Notes under the pieces: generated by a model
Seen by the model: the letters and a program-made list of their open reading frames with translations, nothing else
The model's database searches: none
What the model was told of the DNA's origin: nothing
Source: Tetradesmus obliquus
Lineage: Eukaryota; Chlorophyta; Chlorophyceae; Sphaeropleales; Scenedesmaceae
Length of the DNA stretch: 64,000 nt
Direction: 5' to 3'
Assembly (NCBI GenBank): GCA_030272155.1
Contig: CP126201.1
Span: forward strand, 2,826,501 to 2,890,500
Shown: in pieces, positions 47,868 through 60,210 of the stretch
How the letters are laid out: each line of letters starts with the position of its first letter
How positions within the stretch are numbered: the stretch's first letter is position 1
Position numbers and translations under genes: made by a program

Positions 47868-48660
47868 AGCCTCTTCCTTAATGGAGGCCCGCAAGCAGTG
47901 ACTGTGCCTGAGGTCGCCTCCAACATCAATATCACCCTGGTTGGGGCAACCCTGACTGGATTCAACGCGGCTTCCCAACCTCTGCGCCTGCTGGCCAGCC
48001 CGGCAACCCTGGACCCAAAGTCTGTCAAAGTGCTGGTCGACGGATTTGTCCAGCCTGAGGCAACTTTCACAGCAATGTCTGCCTATGTGGACCTGCCTCA
48101 AGGCCTTGTGGAGGTTGCAGGCAAGCCAATACGCCAGCTTGGTTTGCTGGCTGTGGACACAGCGGGACAGTATGTAGAGGCTACTTTCTCACTGGCGATT
48201 GGTGCCCGGCAGCTTGCCGTCCAGGTGAGAGCTGCTCAGTTGCTGCTTCATTGAGATGTGCACCCTAAAGCACCCTTGTCCCACAAAGCGTCACGCACTT
48301 GGTTTTGTGCAGGTGGTGTACATCAACAACACACCAGTTGCTGGGGCCAGTGTGTCACTGGAATTGTCATGTGACATCCCCGTCCACAGCAACTGTGTTT
48401 CAAACAGCGCCGGCGCGTGCACCTTTACCGGTGTTCCAACTGGTGTCACATGCACACTGCTAGCATCTACTACCAGCCTGCAGACAGCCACCATGGCGGT
48501 TGGCAACCAGACTGCTGTTGTGTTGCAGCTGCTTCCCATGGCACAACCATCCACTATTGACAACAACGACTTTTCACTGGGCAGTGCAGGCTGGAACTGC
48601 ACATCATGCTCGACCATTGCTCACACTGAGACAACTTCACCAACACCAGCCAGTAGCATA

Positions 48661-48691
<31 letters not shown>

Positions 48692-51600
48692 CGGCACCTA
48701 TCCTCAAGACAGCATCTGCTGCATCTATTTCGCACAACGAAGCCAACACTGGCTACCAGCCCCTGGCAGGGGTTCTGGCAGCCAAACAAGCAATGCCAGT
48801 GCGTCGGCTGCAAGCTGACATCGACACGGACTTCGTCCTGACGACAAGCGGTGCTGGGGCCCAGTACCTGTCACGCACGTTTGTCACACCCGCAGGAGTC
48901 ACCTCTGTGTCACTGCGCTACATGTTTGTGACTCGGGAATTCCCAAAGTACTACGCCTCTCAGTGCAACGACGCCTTCTCCGTCACCATCACGTCAGCCA
49001 GCGCCAAGGGAGTGGTTGCCATTGCAGCCAGCACGCTCAATGCGTTTGCATACAATGAATACACCATCACCGACCTGGGCGGCGCAACGTCTTGGTTTCA
49101 GCTGACGGCACCAGTCAGCAGTGGTGGTGACACCGTTGGCATCCGTGTCAGCGTGTCAAATGTGGGCGATGGTGTAGTGGATTCAATGATCATCGTGGAC
49201 AAGGTTATCACCACCAGTCTTTCCATCACAGATATTGCCCTGGCAGACATCGATGGTGATCCGCTGCGGTTCCTGAGTGCATCACCTCACCCCTACTTCG
49301 ACGGCAACACACGCGTGCACGGCACGCTGTCAGTTCATGGGGCAGGTGCGTACCTTATGAGAGGGGCATGACAAGGCATGACCTATAGAGTATTAAAACT
49401 CACACTTACATCTCTCTGTGTTTCTGCTCGCTTTGCAGTTGACGACAACCTGGCAGACCTGCAGCTGGAGGTGTTGCAAGGCAGCGTGGTGGTGGTTGTG
49501 GTCAAACCACCAGCTGGCCTGCAAGCGTCCCTTTTCAAACCATTTGGCAGTGCAGGATTGGTGGCGGTGACTACCAAGTAGTTGCTGTTCAACATCCTCA
49601 GCAGTCAGTTTACAGCAGTTGATCAGGTGCGCAACACCAGCTGTGAGCCAGCACCACACACACTCCCCTTGACGCATGCCACTATGCAACATATGACATG
49701 TGTGCGTGCCTGTCAATCACACAGGTCACAGACGGCCGCCTGCGCCTGCGTATCCGCGCAACCACTGGCAAGGGTGCTCAAGCTGTTGCTGACTGTGGCT
49801 CTGTGATCAAATTGGTCCTGTTCACTGGCTCTAACCGCTTTGGGAGCAACCGATACCCAGAGTTTGGAGGGGACGCCTGGGCCGTCCCGCAAGTCGTCAA
49901 ACTTGCCAAGGCTGTTGGCGACTCGTTCCAGTGGAACGACTTTTCCAACATGAATGGCGGCTTCTTCGTCGATGACAAGGGACACAGCGAGGGCCTCAGT
50001 CTGGACGGCCTGTTTGCTGGGTACACATCCCGCAGCGCCGCTGTGGCGCAGCAGATGATCAACCAGATCAACTCGCTGCCCAACATGATTCGCATGGTGT
50101 ACGTCACATTCACCTCAGCGTACCAAGGTGCCATAGCAGGCAAGACTCTGGATGATGGCCGGCGCGTCACAGATGTCATCATTGACACGCCAGGTGAGCT
50201 GCTGCTGGATTTTGTTGTGTGGTTGAACTGTGGGCTAAGACATGCAACTGATAGTCATGCTCTGTCGGTGCTGCATTGCTTTGCAGGGCATTCTGACCAC
50301 TTTCACTGGGAGATCAACGCACCTGCAGTTGCAGCAGTGTCCCTGCCACCTGCCACGCCGTGTCCAATCTGCCAGGGATTCAACGCACTCGGCGGCGCCT
50401 GCGAGATTGTGCGTGATGGCACAGAGGGCTAGGTGGCAGCTGAGATGGGCGGCTCCTGCTTGAAAGGAGCATGTTGCACAACGGGATGCCCAGAGCAAAC
50501 GCCTGGCCGTCGCCTGCAGGCAACGTGGCCGTGGCCTTCAAATGTGGCAGCAGCTATGTGCTCCGTGAGTACACATGTTGTCACATGTCACATGTCAACA
50601 CAGCTGGCAATTACGTTGGCCGGAGGGCCGCGGGAGGTGCGCAGTCTAAACACCCTCTCCATCTACGACAAGCCAAACTGCCCAGATGGTCCTGCGGCCA
50701 AGTTCATGGGAACCATCACAGGGCCGGCTACTGTCATCAAAGTGGGCTGGCCTGCAACAACGTGTGCCAACGCAGTGCCGTCTGTTTTCTACCTGCCTAT
50801 TATTTATCAAGGCAGTGTGGCATTCCTTGAATTCAATCCATCACAAATAAGCCCTACATCTTCCACAGGTGGGTCGATGCCGCTGTGAAAACAAGCCAAA
50901 TGCGATGCTGTCACGCAGGGCAACACGGGGCGATCAATATTGCTGTCATAATGTCTGCCTGCAGGTGGTCTTCGCTGGGTGACAAAGCTGGTCGGCGACA
51001 CTCCCCTCAAGGTGTTTGACATGCCTTGCAACCAGAACATCCCCAGTGGCATGACCTTTTCAAAGTGTCGATCTTTTACATACGCTGGCTTTGGGGCAGT
51101 CATCGGACGCTGCCCAGCTTTCATTGGACAGCCAAATGGCTTTCTCTACCTCCCCATGATTGTGCAAGGACCGGTTCAGGCCATGAAGTGGTTGCAACTT
51201 CCCAAAGACAATCCAGGAAATGCTGTCGCCAACAGCCCCTGCTATTTATGGGACATCGATGTCGCCAAGTACATGGCTGCAATAGAAGCAGTTCCAACTT
51301 GGAAGTCGACAACCAGTCTGTTTGTGCAGGAGCAATATGACCGTCTGATAGGGAACAAGGAGGCTGCAAAATTTGGGCAAATGGAGTCAGCTGTTGAGTT
51401 TGCAATGTTTCTTGCATAGTCTGTGTGGGAAACAGATGCAAGATGGAACCTGCAGAACACAGAGGAGTGCAGCTCGACAGACATTACGACAAAGACATGG
51501 TGTGGCAGAGGATACTTGCACTTGACTGGTCAGGCAAATTACAATGCAGCACAGCTGGAGCTGGCCAAAGAGGGTTCATTGTCAGCCAATCAAAATATTG

Positions 51601-51896
51601 TGACGAATCCCAACCTTGTGAGCACCGATCAGACGATTGCTTGGAGGAGCGCGTTGTACTACTGGCGCAAAATGGTGAGGATATGCGGCGGCTGTCAGGG
51701 CAAGGGCGTGGACCTACTCAAGATGGGCTTGTTTGGTGCCAGCACGTGCGGAATTAATGCGAATGAGTGCCAAAATGGAGGCAACTATGGCGAATACTGG
51801 AGATGTGCTCCCATGTACCGCTTTTTAGTCTATAAGGCCATTCTTTCCAAGCTAGCGCCTTCAGAAGTGGCGGATGAAGGTGGTTATTATACCTAG
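47868..51896 (+). CDS. Extracellular-type protein with LAS metallopeptidase motif and GH19 chitinase domain; three in-frame TAG codons
   Basis: Exons 47868-48224, 48313-49345, 49439-49626, 49725-50193, 50287-about 50570, about 50640-50868 and 50965-51896; junctions are phase-consistent except the unresolved one near 50.6 kb. The 5' start and signal peptide were not found. The N-terminal half has Ig-like beta modules. Then G-H-S-E-G-L-S-L-D and D-H-F-H-W-E-I fit the HxxGxxxD...HxH zinc ligands of LAS peptidases. Two related Cys-containing modules follow. The C-terminal GH19 domain shows E-F-A-M-F-L-A-[TAG]-S-V-W-E-T, C-G-R-G-Y-L-H-L-T-G-Q-A-N-Y and N-P-N-L-V-S-T-D. TAGs at 49579, 50430 and 51417 are all in frame. 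The last TAG (51894) may be the stop or glutamine. Likely acts on cell-wall or chitin/peptidoglycan polymers; this is inference from motifs. Confidence 0.75.
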
Positions 51897-53506
51897 CACT
51901 CGAGTGTGTGCATTGGCCAACATGGACTGAGCAGTGAAGTTGCCCATAATGTCGAAAATGGTGGCACCCTCAGCGCCGTCAAATGCTTGGTTGGATAGGC
52001 CATGGAGGGAATGGGGCTGTGCGTTGTGATCTTCCTTGGCATGACACCGCGCATCATTACCCTCCGCTGTGCAAAATGCCCTGGTGTGTGGTTGTGTCTG
52101 AGTGCTGTGCACGTTTTGTTGGTGTCTTGCATGTTTCGCCTGTTCTGAGTGCCTTTCGACCCGTGAAAATCGGGTGAGGCCGAAATCGTCGCCACACGCC
52201 AACACTGCATCTGTACATTATGTTCCGACTGTATGAGAGCAGTTTGACTGTGGTGCCACCAAAAAAAGGTTGTCCTGACATTTTGCGTCGTGGTCACTTG
52301 AGCAGTGCACTCTTGAGTTGTCGTCTGAGTCTCACGCATCCTTTGTGTCCATATACCACCCACACCGTCACCCTTGTCGTATCCCTCCCACGCATTGCAC
52401 TATGGCTGTCGTGAGCCTGGCAAAGCATACATTCCACCACCTTTTCCCCCACGCAGTTGACATGCTCTCTACCTCCATTAGCAGTACTTGCGCCTTACGA
52501 CCAGTGACATTCTGGTGAGGCTAAAATGTCCGCCACATGCCAACACTGCTACTCTGTACATTACGCTCCAACTGTGTGAGTGCAGTTTTGACTGTGGTGG
52601 CACCAAAAAAAGTAACATTTGAGTCCTTCAGGTTCATTCACGTTTAATAATAATAATCCTTAAGGGGCCCCTGCACCCTTTTAACGCCATAGGATTTCTC
52701 CCATTGGCTTCACGCCCTGTGAGGGCGGCGCTTCGTCAACCACACACACGCACCATGATTATTATATCAACACAGGGACACTAGGTAGGGGCAAAGTGCC
52801 AAATCCCCTATCCCTCACTGAGGCCACAATCGTTTGCAGCGTGCTTTGATGTAGTGCGCACTACATGCGCCATGGCGCATGCGCCACACTGTTGGACAGC
52901 ATACCGTGTCTACCTGTTCGTCACATCCTTTGACAACTCACACCGTGTATTCAAACCCTAAACCCCGGTTATTACAAGTTGTTTATGCCCTTAACGAGCT
53001 TCTATTATAGCTGTATTGCCAGTTGCGTCGCTGCTGTCACACGACAACACAGGCTGCGTCTGATGTCTTCGGTCTACGGCAGTCGCAGTTCGATCGCCTC
53101 TCCACATGTCGTTACATTTATTGTGAAAGCACTTCAAGCGTTCCGTATGGAAAAGGGTAACTCCAGACTGTACAATCACGTTAAGCCTTAGCACTGGTAA
53201 GGCGGGGCAGCAATGGTACAGTCACCTACAACTCAATGCGAAAGCTGCTCAAACTCATGCATTAGATGCTAGCTCAATGCAGTAGATGCTATCAGGGGCT
53301 AGCTGTGTGCAACATATGCACATTTAGTGCAATGGAGGCAGACAGTCATGCACTAGAGGCAATGCAATAGAGGCACACAGGGATGCAATAGAGGCACTCA
53401 GTGTGGGCCAGAGTGCTGAACCCTGATGCTGAACCAGCCTTGCCGTCCCAGCCAGAGAGTTACAAGCACAACGCGCCACTACCACCCCTGCTACTATTGC
53501 AGCTGC
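51897..53506. other. Intergenic interval with direct repeats
   Basis: Contains two long direct repeats (listed separately), an AAT-microsatellite followed by CCTTAAGGGGCCCCTGCACC that resembles an inverted LINE-type 3' end (52640-52790), a CCCTAAACCCC word at 52963, and short repeats of GCAATAGAGGCA near 53330-53400. No exon supported. Confidence 0.4.
52150..52612 (+). repeat. Direct repeat pair, about 120 bp each
   Basis: About 52150-52268 and 52490-52612 share the same order of blocks: GGTGAGGC, GCCACA(C/T)GCCAACACTGC, TCTGTACATTA, CAACTGT/CGACTGT, CAGTTT(T)GACTGTGGTG and CACCAAAAAAA. Identity looks near 80%, with small indels. The spacing is about 343 bases. They lie 3' of the chitinase gene and could be duplicated 3'-UTR or solo repeat units. 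Confidence 0.7.
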
Positions 53507-56500
53507 TCAACTGCTGCAATTCAGCAAGCAATCCAGCCGGTCCAAGTCCTGATCACAAGCCTGCTCATCAGCTGCACAACACGTCTCAAGGTCGCACACA
53601 ACAACTTTGCCATCAATCAGTAGGAAGTTGCTGGCACGCACATCACCGTGTGCAAACCCAGCTTTGTGAAGACCCTTCAGGCATGCTTTAGCAGCAGTGC
53701 CATGCTGCTTCAGCAGCTGCGTGCTCAAGGGCTCGCCCAAGCTCAGTGCTAGCACAGGCACGCCACTGTGTGGCAGCCGACCCAGCGCCAGCAGCTTGGG
53801 CATGCATACTCCCCACTTTGCCTGAAGCATCACATAGGCTGAAGCCTCTGCCACAAACGCCGACATGGCGTGGTGGTCCTTGACATTGAATGTCTTGAGT
53901 GCGGCAGGCGATCCATCTACCAAGCCCTGCAAGGCAGTGTGAAATAGACAGCATAAGCCTTGATGGACGGGCCACACAAACTGGAACAGGCAAAGTGGCC
54001 CAGCTAGGCACGTCCCATCCCATCTCAGATGCTCCTGAAGCAATGTCAGGCACACACAACCCAACGTTGCAACTGCTTGCTGCCACTCCCTGATATGCTT
54101 GTATGCATGCTTGGGCCGATGGCGTTGATGCTATGGCTTAATGGGTAACATGATGATGATCATGTATGCATGCTTGGTGTTCCCCGCCCCCTCGGCGCCA
54201 TGCCCTACCCCTGAACTGCCTGTAATTTTACCTTGAAGACACGTCGATTGCTGCTGCTGCTCAAACACATGCTGCTGCAGTCTGTGCAGCTGGATAGAAC
54301 TGGCAGAGCTTCAACTGCCACTGCAGCTGAACTCCAGCTGGCAACACCTTCTGCCCAAGCCACTGCATCAAACTGGCCAGCACCATCATCGCTGCTACTG
54401 TTGTGGCTGCTGCTGCTACTGCTGTAGATTGGCAACAGCAAGCTGCTGGTGTCATTGTGGAGCTCCTCAGCAGCGTCACCCTCACCACCTGCCTGAAAGG
54501 GCTGCCATGCGACGCTGGTGCGGGGTGGCTGGCTGCGTGAAGGTGCTGGTCGCCACCCACCAAAGTGGGTGCCCAGCTGCACCTGCCTGCTGCCCAGCTG
54601 CACCTCGTATCCAGATCGGGGCGTGACAGGAACACCGGCCCTTGGCAGCTGCTGCTTGGCGTCATTGTGCCACAGCTGGTGCGCTCGGTGCAAAACATAC
54701 AGGAACGCACCCAAAGGGGGCACATCTGTGCTGTCCCAGGGCCACTGCGACACCTGCAGTGTCTTGTTTCGCACATCATCAAGGCGGCGGCTGAACAGGA
54801 AGGTGGTGTGCCAGTTGCTGACCAGCAGCAGTGGGGCCTCATCCATGACCGCATCTCCATAAGCCTGCAGCAGGTGTTGTGATGCAGTACCATGCGGCGC
54901 ATACCATGTGAGCAGCAAGGAAAGGCGACACCCAGCCTAGCGGTAAGCCGCCATACACCAACATCTGTGCATATCGCTCCCTGCGTCCTCTCCCCCTCCC
55001 TCCCACCTCCTTCATGCCCTCGTTCACCACTGAGGGAAAGTGAAAGGCCACATACCAGCGGGCCCCAGCGCTCACCTGCTGGATGACCTTGGCCACAGAT
55101 GGCCCCAGGTTCTCATCAGCCAGTGCAGCCTGCAGGGACATGTTGCCATCCAGCTTCAGCTGCCAGCTGCCTTTGACTTCAAACACACCAAGGACCAGCC
55201 TCGAGGCATCCGCATACACAGATGTGCCACACTTGCGCACCAGCATATCAGTGAATGAGGCTGACCGGCCGCTGCCACCATCAATATATTCTGTGCCTGT
55301 AGGTCAGAGTGAGCAGGTCAGGGGATAAGTGTTGGTTGCATGCGTGAGTCGCTCTTCAAAAAGTGACTCACAGCAAGGATATAAGCAGGAACACGTGCAT
55401 GAGCAGCCGTCGCTCCAGCAGTGGCACACGACCGGACAGCATGGTACACAGCATCATGGCAAACAACTGCCTCTGGTGGCCATGCAAACCCACCCACCAA
55501 TGCCCAGGTCAGCTGCCACCTCGCTCACGCCCTCCACGGCACGAATCAGACAAGCTCGCACATAGCTCTCGTCTGCAGCACCATTTAACATGACCTCTGG
55601 CTCGCCTTGGGTCGCAGTCGCCCGGTAGACCTGGGTGTGAGGCAGGCGGACATGGGAGGCGGGAGGGAAGTGTCAAGGGCATGGGCATACCGCACAAAAA
55701 TGTGATGTCTTGTACCACACGAGCACACATGCCCACGCATGCACGCAAGCACACCTTTGTGCGTGCACACACATACACACACCACTTGGTAAGGCTGTGC
55801 TCTCAGCGCACACCCACGAAGAACACAACTTTGAGGCTTGCAGCATCACCAGGACCAACCTCTGCTTTGATGTGTGTTATTAATGCAACTTTCACAAGCA
55901 AATTGATTTACTTGCAGCCAGCCAATCAAGCCAGGAGCCAACCATCCCAACCACAACATGTGCCTTTCTACAATCACCAGTTTGTTGTACTTCTTGGGGC
56001 CTTCAGGCAGCCTGTGCACAAACTCATTCACTTTGTTGACAAAGCCGGGCATCTCCTCTATGCCGTCAAACGTGCGGGCGTGGCGTGGTTGTGTTATGGA
56101 TGGGGATGCGCGGTCTGAGGTGCGGCGCGGCATGCGAGGCAGCGGCTGCATGATGTACTCCTTTGCTGAGAGGAGCCCTGCCAAAGACAGCGATGATAAG
56201 CACGCAGCACAGTGGCCAGGCAGGCATGATATTGGTAGTGAGCATGCTGCAGGTGGTGGTGCATTCCGTGCGCCTGACCACCAGGGCTGCTACTGCATGG
56301 GGTTCCACAGCTGATGCTGATGATTAGCAGACGTGCTTGACATCTAGCATGCTGCATAATGAGGTGCAGGTTGTACTCCTGACAATGAGCCATGCTGTTG
56401 CATGGGGTTGCACGGCTGCTCCACACACAGCAGCAAGCAATGCTGGTTTGGCAGGCTTGCCACAAGCACCATTGCAAGCACGCGCACGACTCACCTGCTG

Positions 56501-57592
56501 CTGCTGTGGGTTGAATGAAAAAGCCAGGTGGGAGCCGTGAAGAGCACATGCAAGGACAAGTGGGCAGGGCGATGTTCAGCAAAAGGTCAGACAAAGAAGC
56601 TCGCAGCATGAAAGCACACGGGCATCCAGTGCACAGGAGCACACAGGATGGTGTTGCAGGGCTGCCTGGTATTTCACAAGTGTTCAAGCATGCCTCATGA
56701 CACGGCTTTACAAGCACGTCGTAAATTACGCCCTAGCAAAGGGCTGCTTGGTGGCTGCTTGGTGGGCACGCGCAGCATGTGATAACCCAGCTTGCATATT
56801 CAATAGATTCATAGACTAATCCATGCTGCTGTGGCAGCTCAAGCTGCAGAAACCCCTTCCATGGGACCAGCAAATATTCTTGCAGAAGGGTTTGCAGCAA
56901 CTGCTGGCATGCACCACAGGCGGCAACTTCATGCTAACATACCACCAATGCATGCAACTCCAACGCTCACCTGGTGCTGCTGTGGTGAAGCAGGGGCCGC
57001 CAAGGAATGGCAGTTGATGGCGCATGCACGGGAGCAGGGCAAGGCAGCATGTGTAGCACAGGTCAAATATCAGTGGCAAATGCAATCAGCAATATGCATG
57101 CAGCATTCAGCAATGAAAGATGGTAATGTGGCATTTGGGAGTGCAGAGGTGGGTGATACGGGCTTGCAGCACAAGACCATGCATGAATCGCCTGCTGCTC
57201 GTGTGGGATGATAGATTCAAGGGTGCTTGACAAGCGAACCTATGCATTCACCCACCTGTTGCCTGCTGCACAAGCTGCATGACCGCAGCCCGCCTCACAT
57301 CCACCTCCCTCTCCATCAGGGTGGCACATGTCAGCACATTCAGATTGCCGACTGCAAGGATAGCGGCAGCTTGGATGTCCGGGCTCTGGCCAGCCAGCAA
57401 CTGGCCCAAGCTGGCGAGCAGCTGTTCCTTCTTCAGCTGCTGCTGCTCTGCTACTGAAGCCATTGCGCCTTCTGCAGCACGAACAGGCCCATGCATGAAG
57501 ATTGAAAAGGCCTCTCGCCCCATTTCAATGCGTTTCGCTGCGTTGGGTAACACCACAAGGGACAATTGGCCCCTCCGTCGCGATGTGGCCAT
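53507..57592 (-). CDS. Protein with PD-(D/E)XK-like region and C-terminal kinase-like domain
   Basis: Six exons (57592-57256, 56177-55912, 55630-55498, 55296-55076, 54864-54232, 53926-53507), all GT-AG and phase-consistent, give 669 residues ending in TGA. The middle carries A-D-A-S-R-L-V-L-G-V-F-E-V-K-G-S-W, the D...ExK signature of restriction-endonuclease-fold domains, then V-S-N-W-H-T-T-F-L-F. The C-terminal 140 residues hold a kinase-like core: A-L-K-T-F-N (Lys), L-H-K-A-G-F-A-H-G-D-V-R-A-S-N-F-L-L (catalytic HGD and Asn) and C-D-L-E in place of DFG. This nuclease-plus-kinase layout occurs in Crinkler/fungal-type kinase families; assignment is by architecture. The glycine-rich loop is not obvious and the C-lobe is short, so activity is uncertain. 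A 1.08-kb first intron is unusually long. Confidence 0.72.
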
Positions 57593-58174
57593 GTGGCATG
57601 AGAACACAAGATTGCAGTGCATGCAATGTTGTTGAAGAATACAGCGCCTGTTAAGCAAGAGCACCCGACGCACCTCGTTGCAGAACCAGCAGCCGTGCAC
57701 GGACGTTTAAACACTCCAAATACGTCCTCCAGAAGCCGAACGCGCTGTCCTTGCGGGAACGTGAACGCCAGGCTTGATTTGACGCGAAACAAGTCTGGTT
57801 CCCTTTTGTGGAGGGGTTTTTTCCTTTCCTTACTTGTGCATCGAACGGACAGAAACATTTTGATAAGATGGTCACCTCCAGAGAGCCTTCTACAATCAGA
57901 CGAGATAACAAGCGAGGTTCTACGCCAAAGCTGCAATATCATAGCGCAAATAGGCTGTCGTAGGTATACATATACATAAGTAATCTTTATACACAGACAT
58001 GCATGCAACCAGATGCAAACCAAAAAGCAGCAGCAGCTGCAGCTGCTGGAGCTATGCACTCACACAGAACTCGTTTGCCAACCTCTGCTGATGCATCAAA
58101 TAACTACCATGTTACAGACGTCAGCTGCAAGTTCCCCCTTGCAGCCCACATGGGACATGCATGCATTAAGGCCT

Positions 58175-58176
<2 letters not shown>

Positions 58177-58224
<48 letters not shown>

Positions 58225-58439
58225 TGCTGGAGGTGGTGGCAGCAGCTGCAGTGGTGGCATCAGCAGCACCTGCTGCAGTGGCACCACCAGCAGCAGCAGA
58301 TGTCACAGCAGAAGCGCCTGCTGTACAGGCAGCAGCGCCACAGGTTGCTGCACCTAATGAGGAGTCAGCATCAGGCAAGCGGCAGCTGTCACCAGCACTA
58401 GCAGCGGCAGCGTCAGATGCCAAGCGGCAGCATGTTTGA
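58177..58439 (+). CDS. Possible terminal exon, poly-Gln then Ala/Pro-rich tail
   Basis: A CAG run leads in frame into M-L-E-V-V-A-A-A-A-V and an Ala/Pro-rich stretch, ending K-R-Q-L-S-P-A-L...D-A-K-R-Q-H-V and TGA at 58437-58439. Composition and the charged, non-repetitive end resemble the C-terminus of a nuclear protein. The upstream frame meets a TAA eight bases before the CAG run, so a splice acceptor or readthrough would be needed. No homologue recognised. Confidence 0.3.
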
Positions 58440-60066
58440 ATAGTTCTGTCTTGCAGCTGCACGCCAGTGTGACTGTTGTACCGCATCAAGTACTGCAGCT
58501 GTGCGGCACGGATGCTGGCTGCAGTTGCATTGTAGTAAAACGTACGCACTTCAACATGATGAAGCACAGTGTTGTCATCTTTCAACATCAAGCCGCGCTG
58601 CATGTCTGTAGGGGTGGGCGCTGCTGAATGCATGGAGTTGTTGTTTGTTGAGCAATGTGCTGTCAGTTGCTACGTCATGCAGATGTTCAAGGGTCTGCGT
58701 TCGGGCTTGATGCTTACATACTTGCGGCTGTGGTGACTTAGAAGGCTGGCGCTGTGCATGTTTGTCATGGTGCCAATGCCTGCAGGAAAGCTGCATCATT
58801 TTCATCAACACGCTTGATGGCTGTTGCATTACCCCACACAGCAGTGTTGTGATGGCCGATACGTTGCAGTCTATGCGAGCTCCCTCAAGACCTGGTGCAT
58901 TGCATTGCACTGCCTATCATTATAGTACACTAGTGTTGTTTGAGTCAAAGAGTTGTGAGCTTTAGGTTTGCTTATGGTGATCAGCTGCACCTGTGCAGTG
59001 ACGCTAGCTGCATCTAGCTATGCACTTCAAGTGCCATGCTGTTGGCCAAGTGTGCATGCCAAGGAGCCGGCACCGACATGCATGTTGTTGGTTGAGTCGC
59101 AGTTGAGTTGCAACACAGTGTTGTGATGGCCTATGTGTTGCGTGTGAGCTCTTACAATGTCTGGTGTGTGGCGCTGAGAGTGCTCAGGCTCGGCTTGGTG
59201 TCAACAGCTGGCAGGTCATGCTTTGGTGAGCCGCGGAGTTCTAGTGGGTGCAGTACTTCTTTCAGGCGCCCAGCTGCTTGCAAGCACTCATGGTGGTGGC
59301 GAGGTGAGCTGAGCTGCCCACACGCGGTGTGCCTTCAAGGCCATGGCTGAGGCTGAGCAGCTGCGGCCAGTTGCTGGCTGGCAGGCTTACAGCTGAGTGG
59401 CAGGTCAGGTGACTCATTGTGTCACACATGTTGTTGTCGTCGAGATGCTGGTAACACCGCCGTGTGCTCACTGATGCTTGTGGCCAACCCCGCCTGCCGA
59501 AGGTGAACAGCCATGGTGTCACCCTGCAGCAGGTCGCTGCGCAACTAGCCAGCGTAAGGGCGTTCGGACGCTCCAAGCTCGTATATGCTGAATTTTAATG
59601 CTTTTGAGGCGCTGCTTCCTGCATTTGTGTGCCGGCGCCTGTCTTTGGCACATGAAACTGGTTTCTTCTCAGCTGGGCTGCACCTGCACCAGAGCGCCCG
59701 CCATGTGCTGCAATGCTTACATACGAGTGTTGTATGAATATTGCTAGCCATGTTAGAGCGATAGGTGGTTTGTCATGTCACTGCTTACTTTACGCACCAC
59801 TCGCTGCCCAGCTGAGCCGAAGCCCAGCGCCCCCCAAGCACGTTCATGTCCGTCCACAGTTGCGTACTCAACATTTCGGCTCTTCAGCACAGCAGCACTC
59901 ACAACTGATGCTGTCCAACCTTTGTCCCCTCAGTGCTCCTGAAGCCCCCATCATGCCTATGCTTTGCTGGGCTCTTAGACATTGTTGCCACACCATGCTA
60001 TGCAAGTCGACACGACAGTCCTCCCGTGTAGCAGGACTGCACTGACATTCAAACAGTGTGCTAGTC

Positions 60067-60069
60067 ACT

Positions 60070-60113
<44 letters not shown>

Positions 60114-60210
60114 GCAGCTGCTTCAGCGTGAATTGCTGTGCCAGCAGCTGCACGGGGGTCCGAGGTGAGAGGTCCACGCGCTCCTTGCCAAGGCAGCTGC
60201 ATGCATTTGG
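60067..60210 (-). CDS. Possible terminal exon
   Basis: On the minus strand G-K-E-R-V-D-L-S-P-R-T-P-V-Q-L-L-A-Q-Q-F then K-Q-L-P-P and poly-Ala, S-D, then TAG. The non-repetitive part looks coding and a CATGCAG acceptor lies just upstream. Further open sequence at 60245-60410 may be an earlier exon. Family unknown. Confidence 0.3.

Noticed and set aside
6163-51419. UAG read as leucine, as in chlorophycean mitochondria
   Set aside because: The sites are a conserved Gln and poly-Gln tracts, and the genes are nuclear with spliceosomal introns.
47868-51896. Peptidase-chitinase locus as a pseudogene
   Set aside because: Splice signals and phases are preserved at nearly all junctions and motifs are intact. 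Damage would consist only of TAG codons, one at a Gln position. It remains the main alternative until transcripts are seen.
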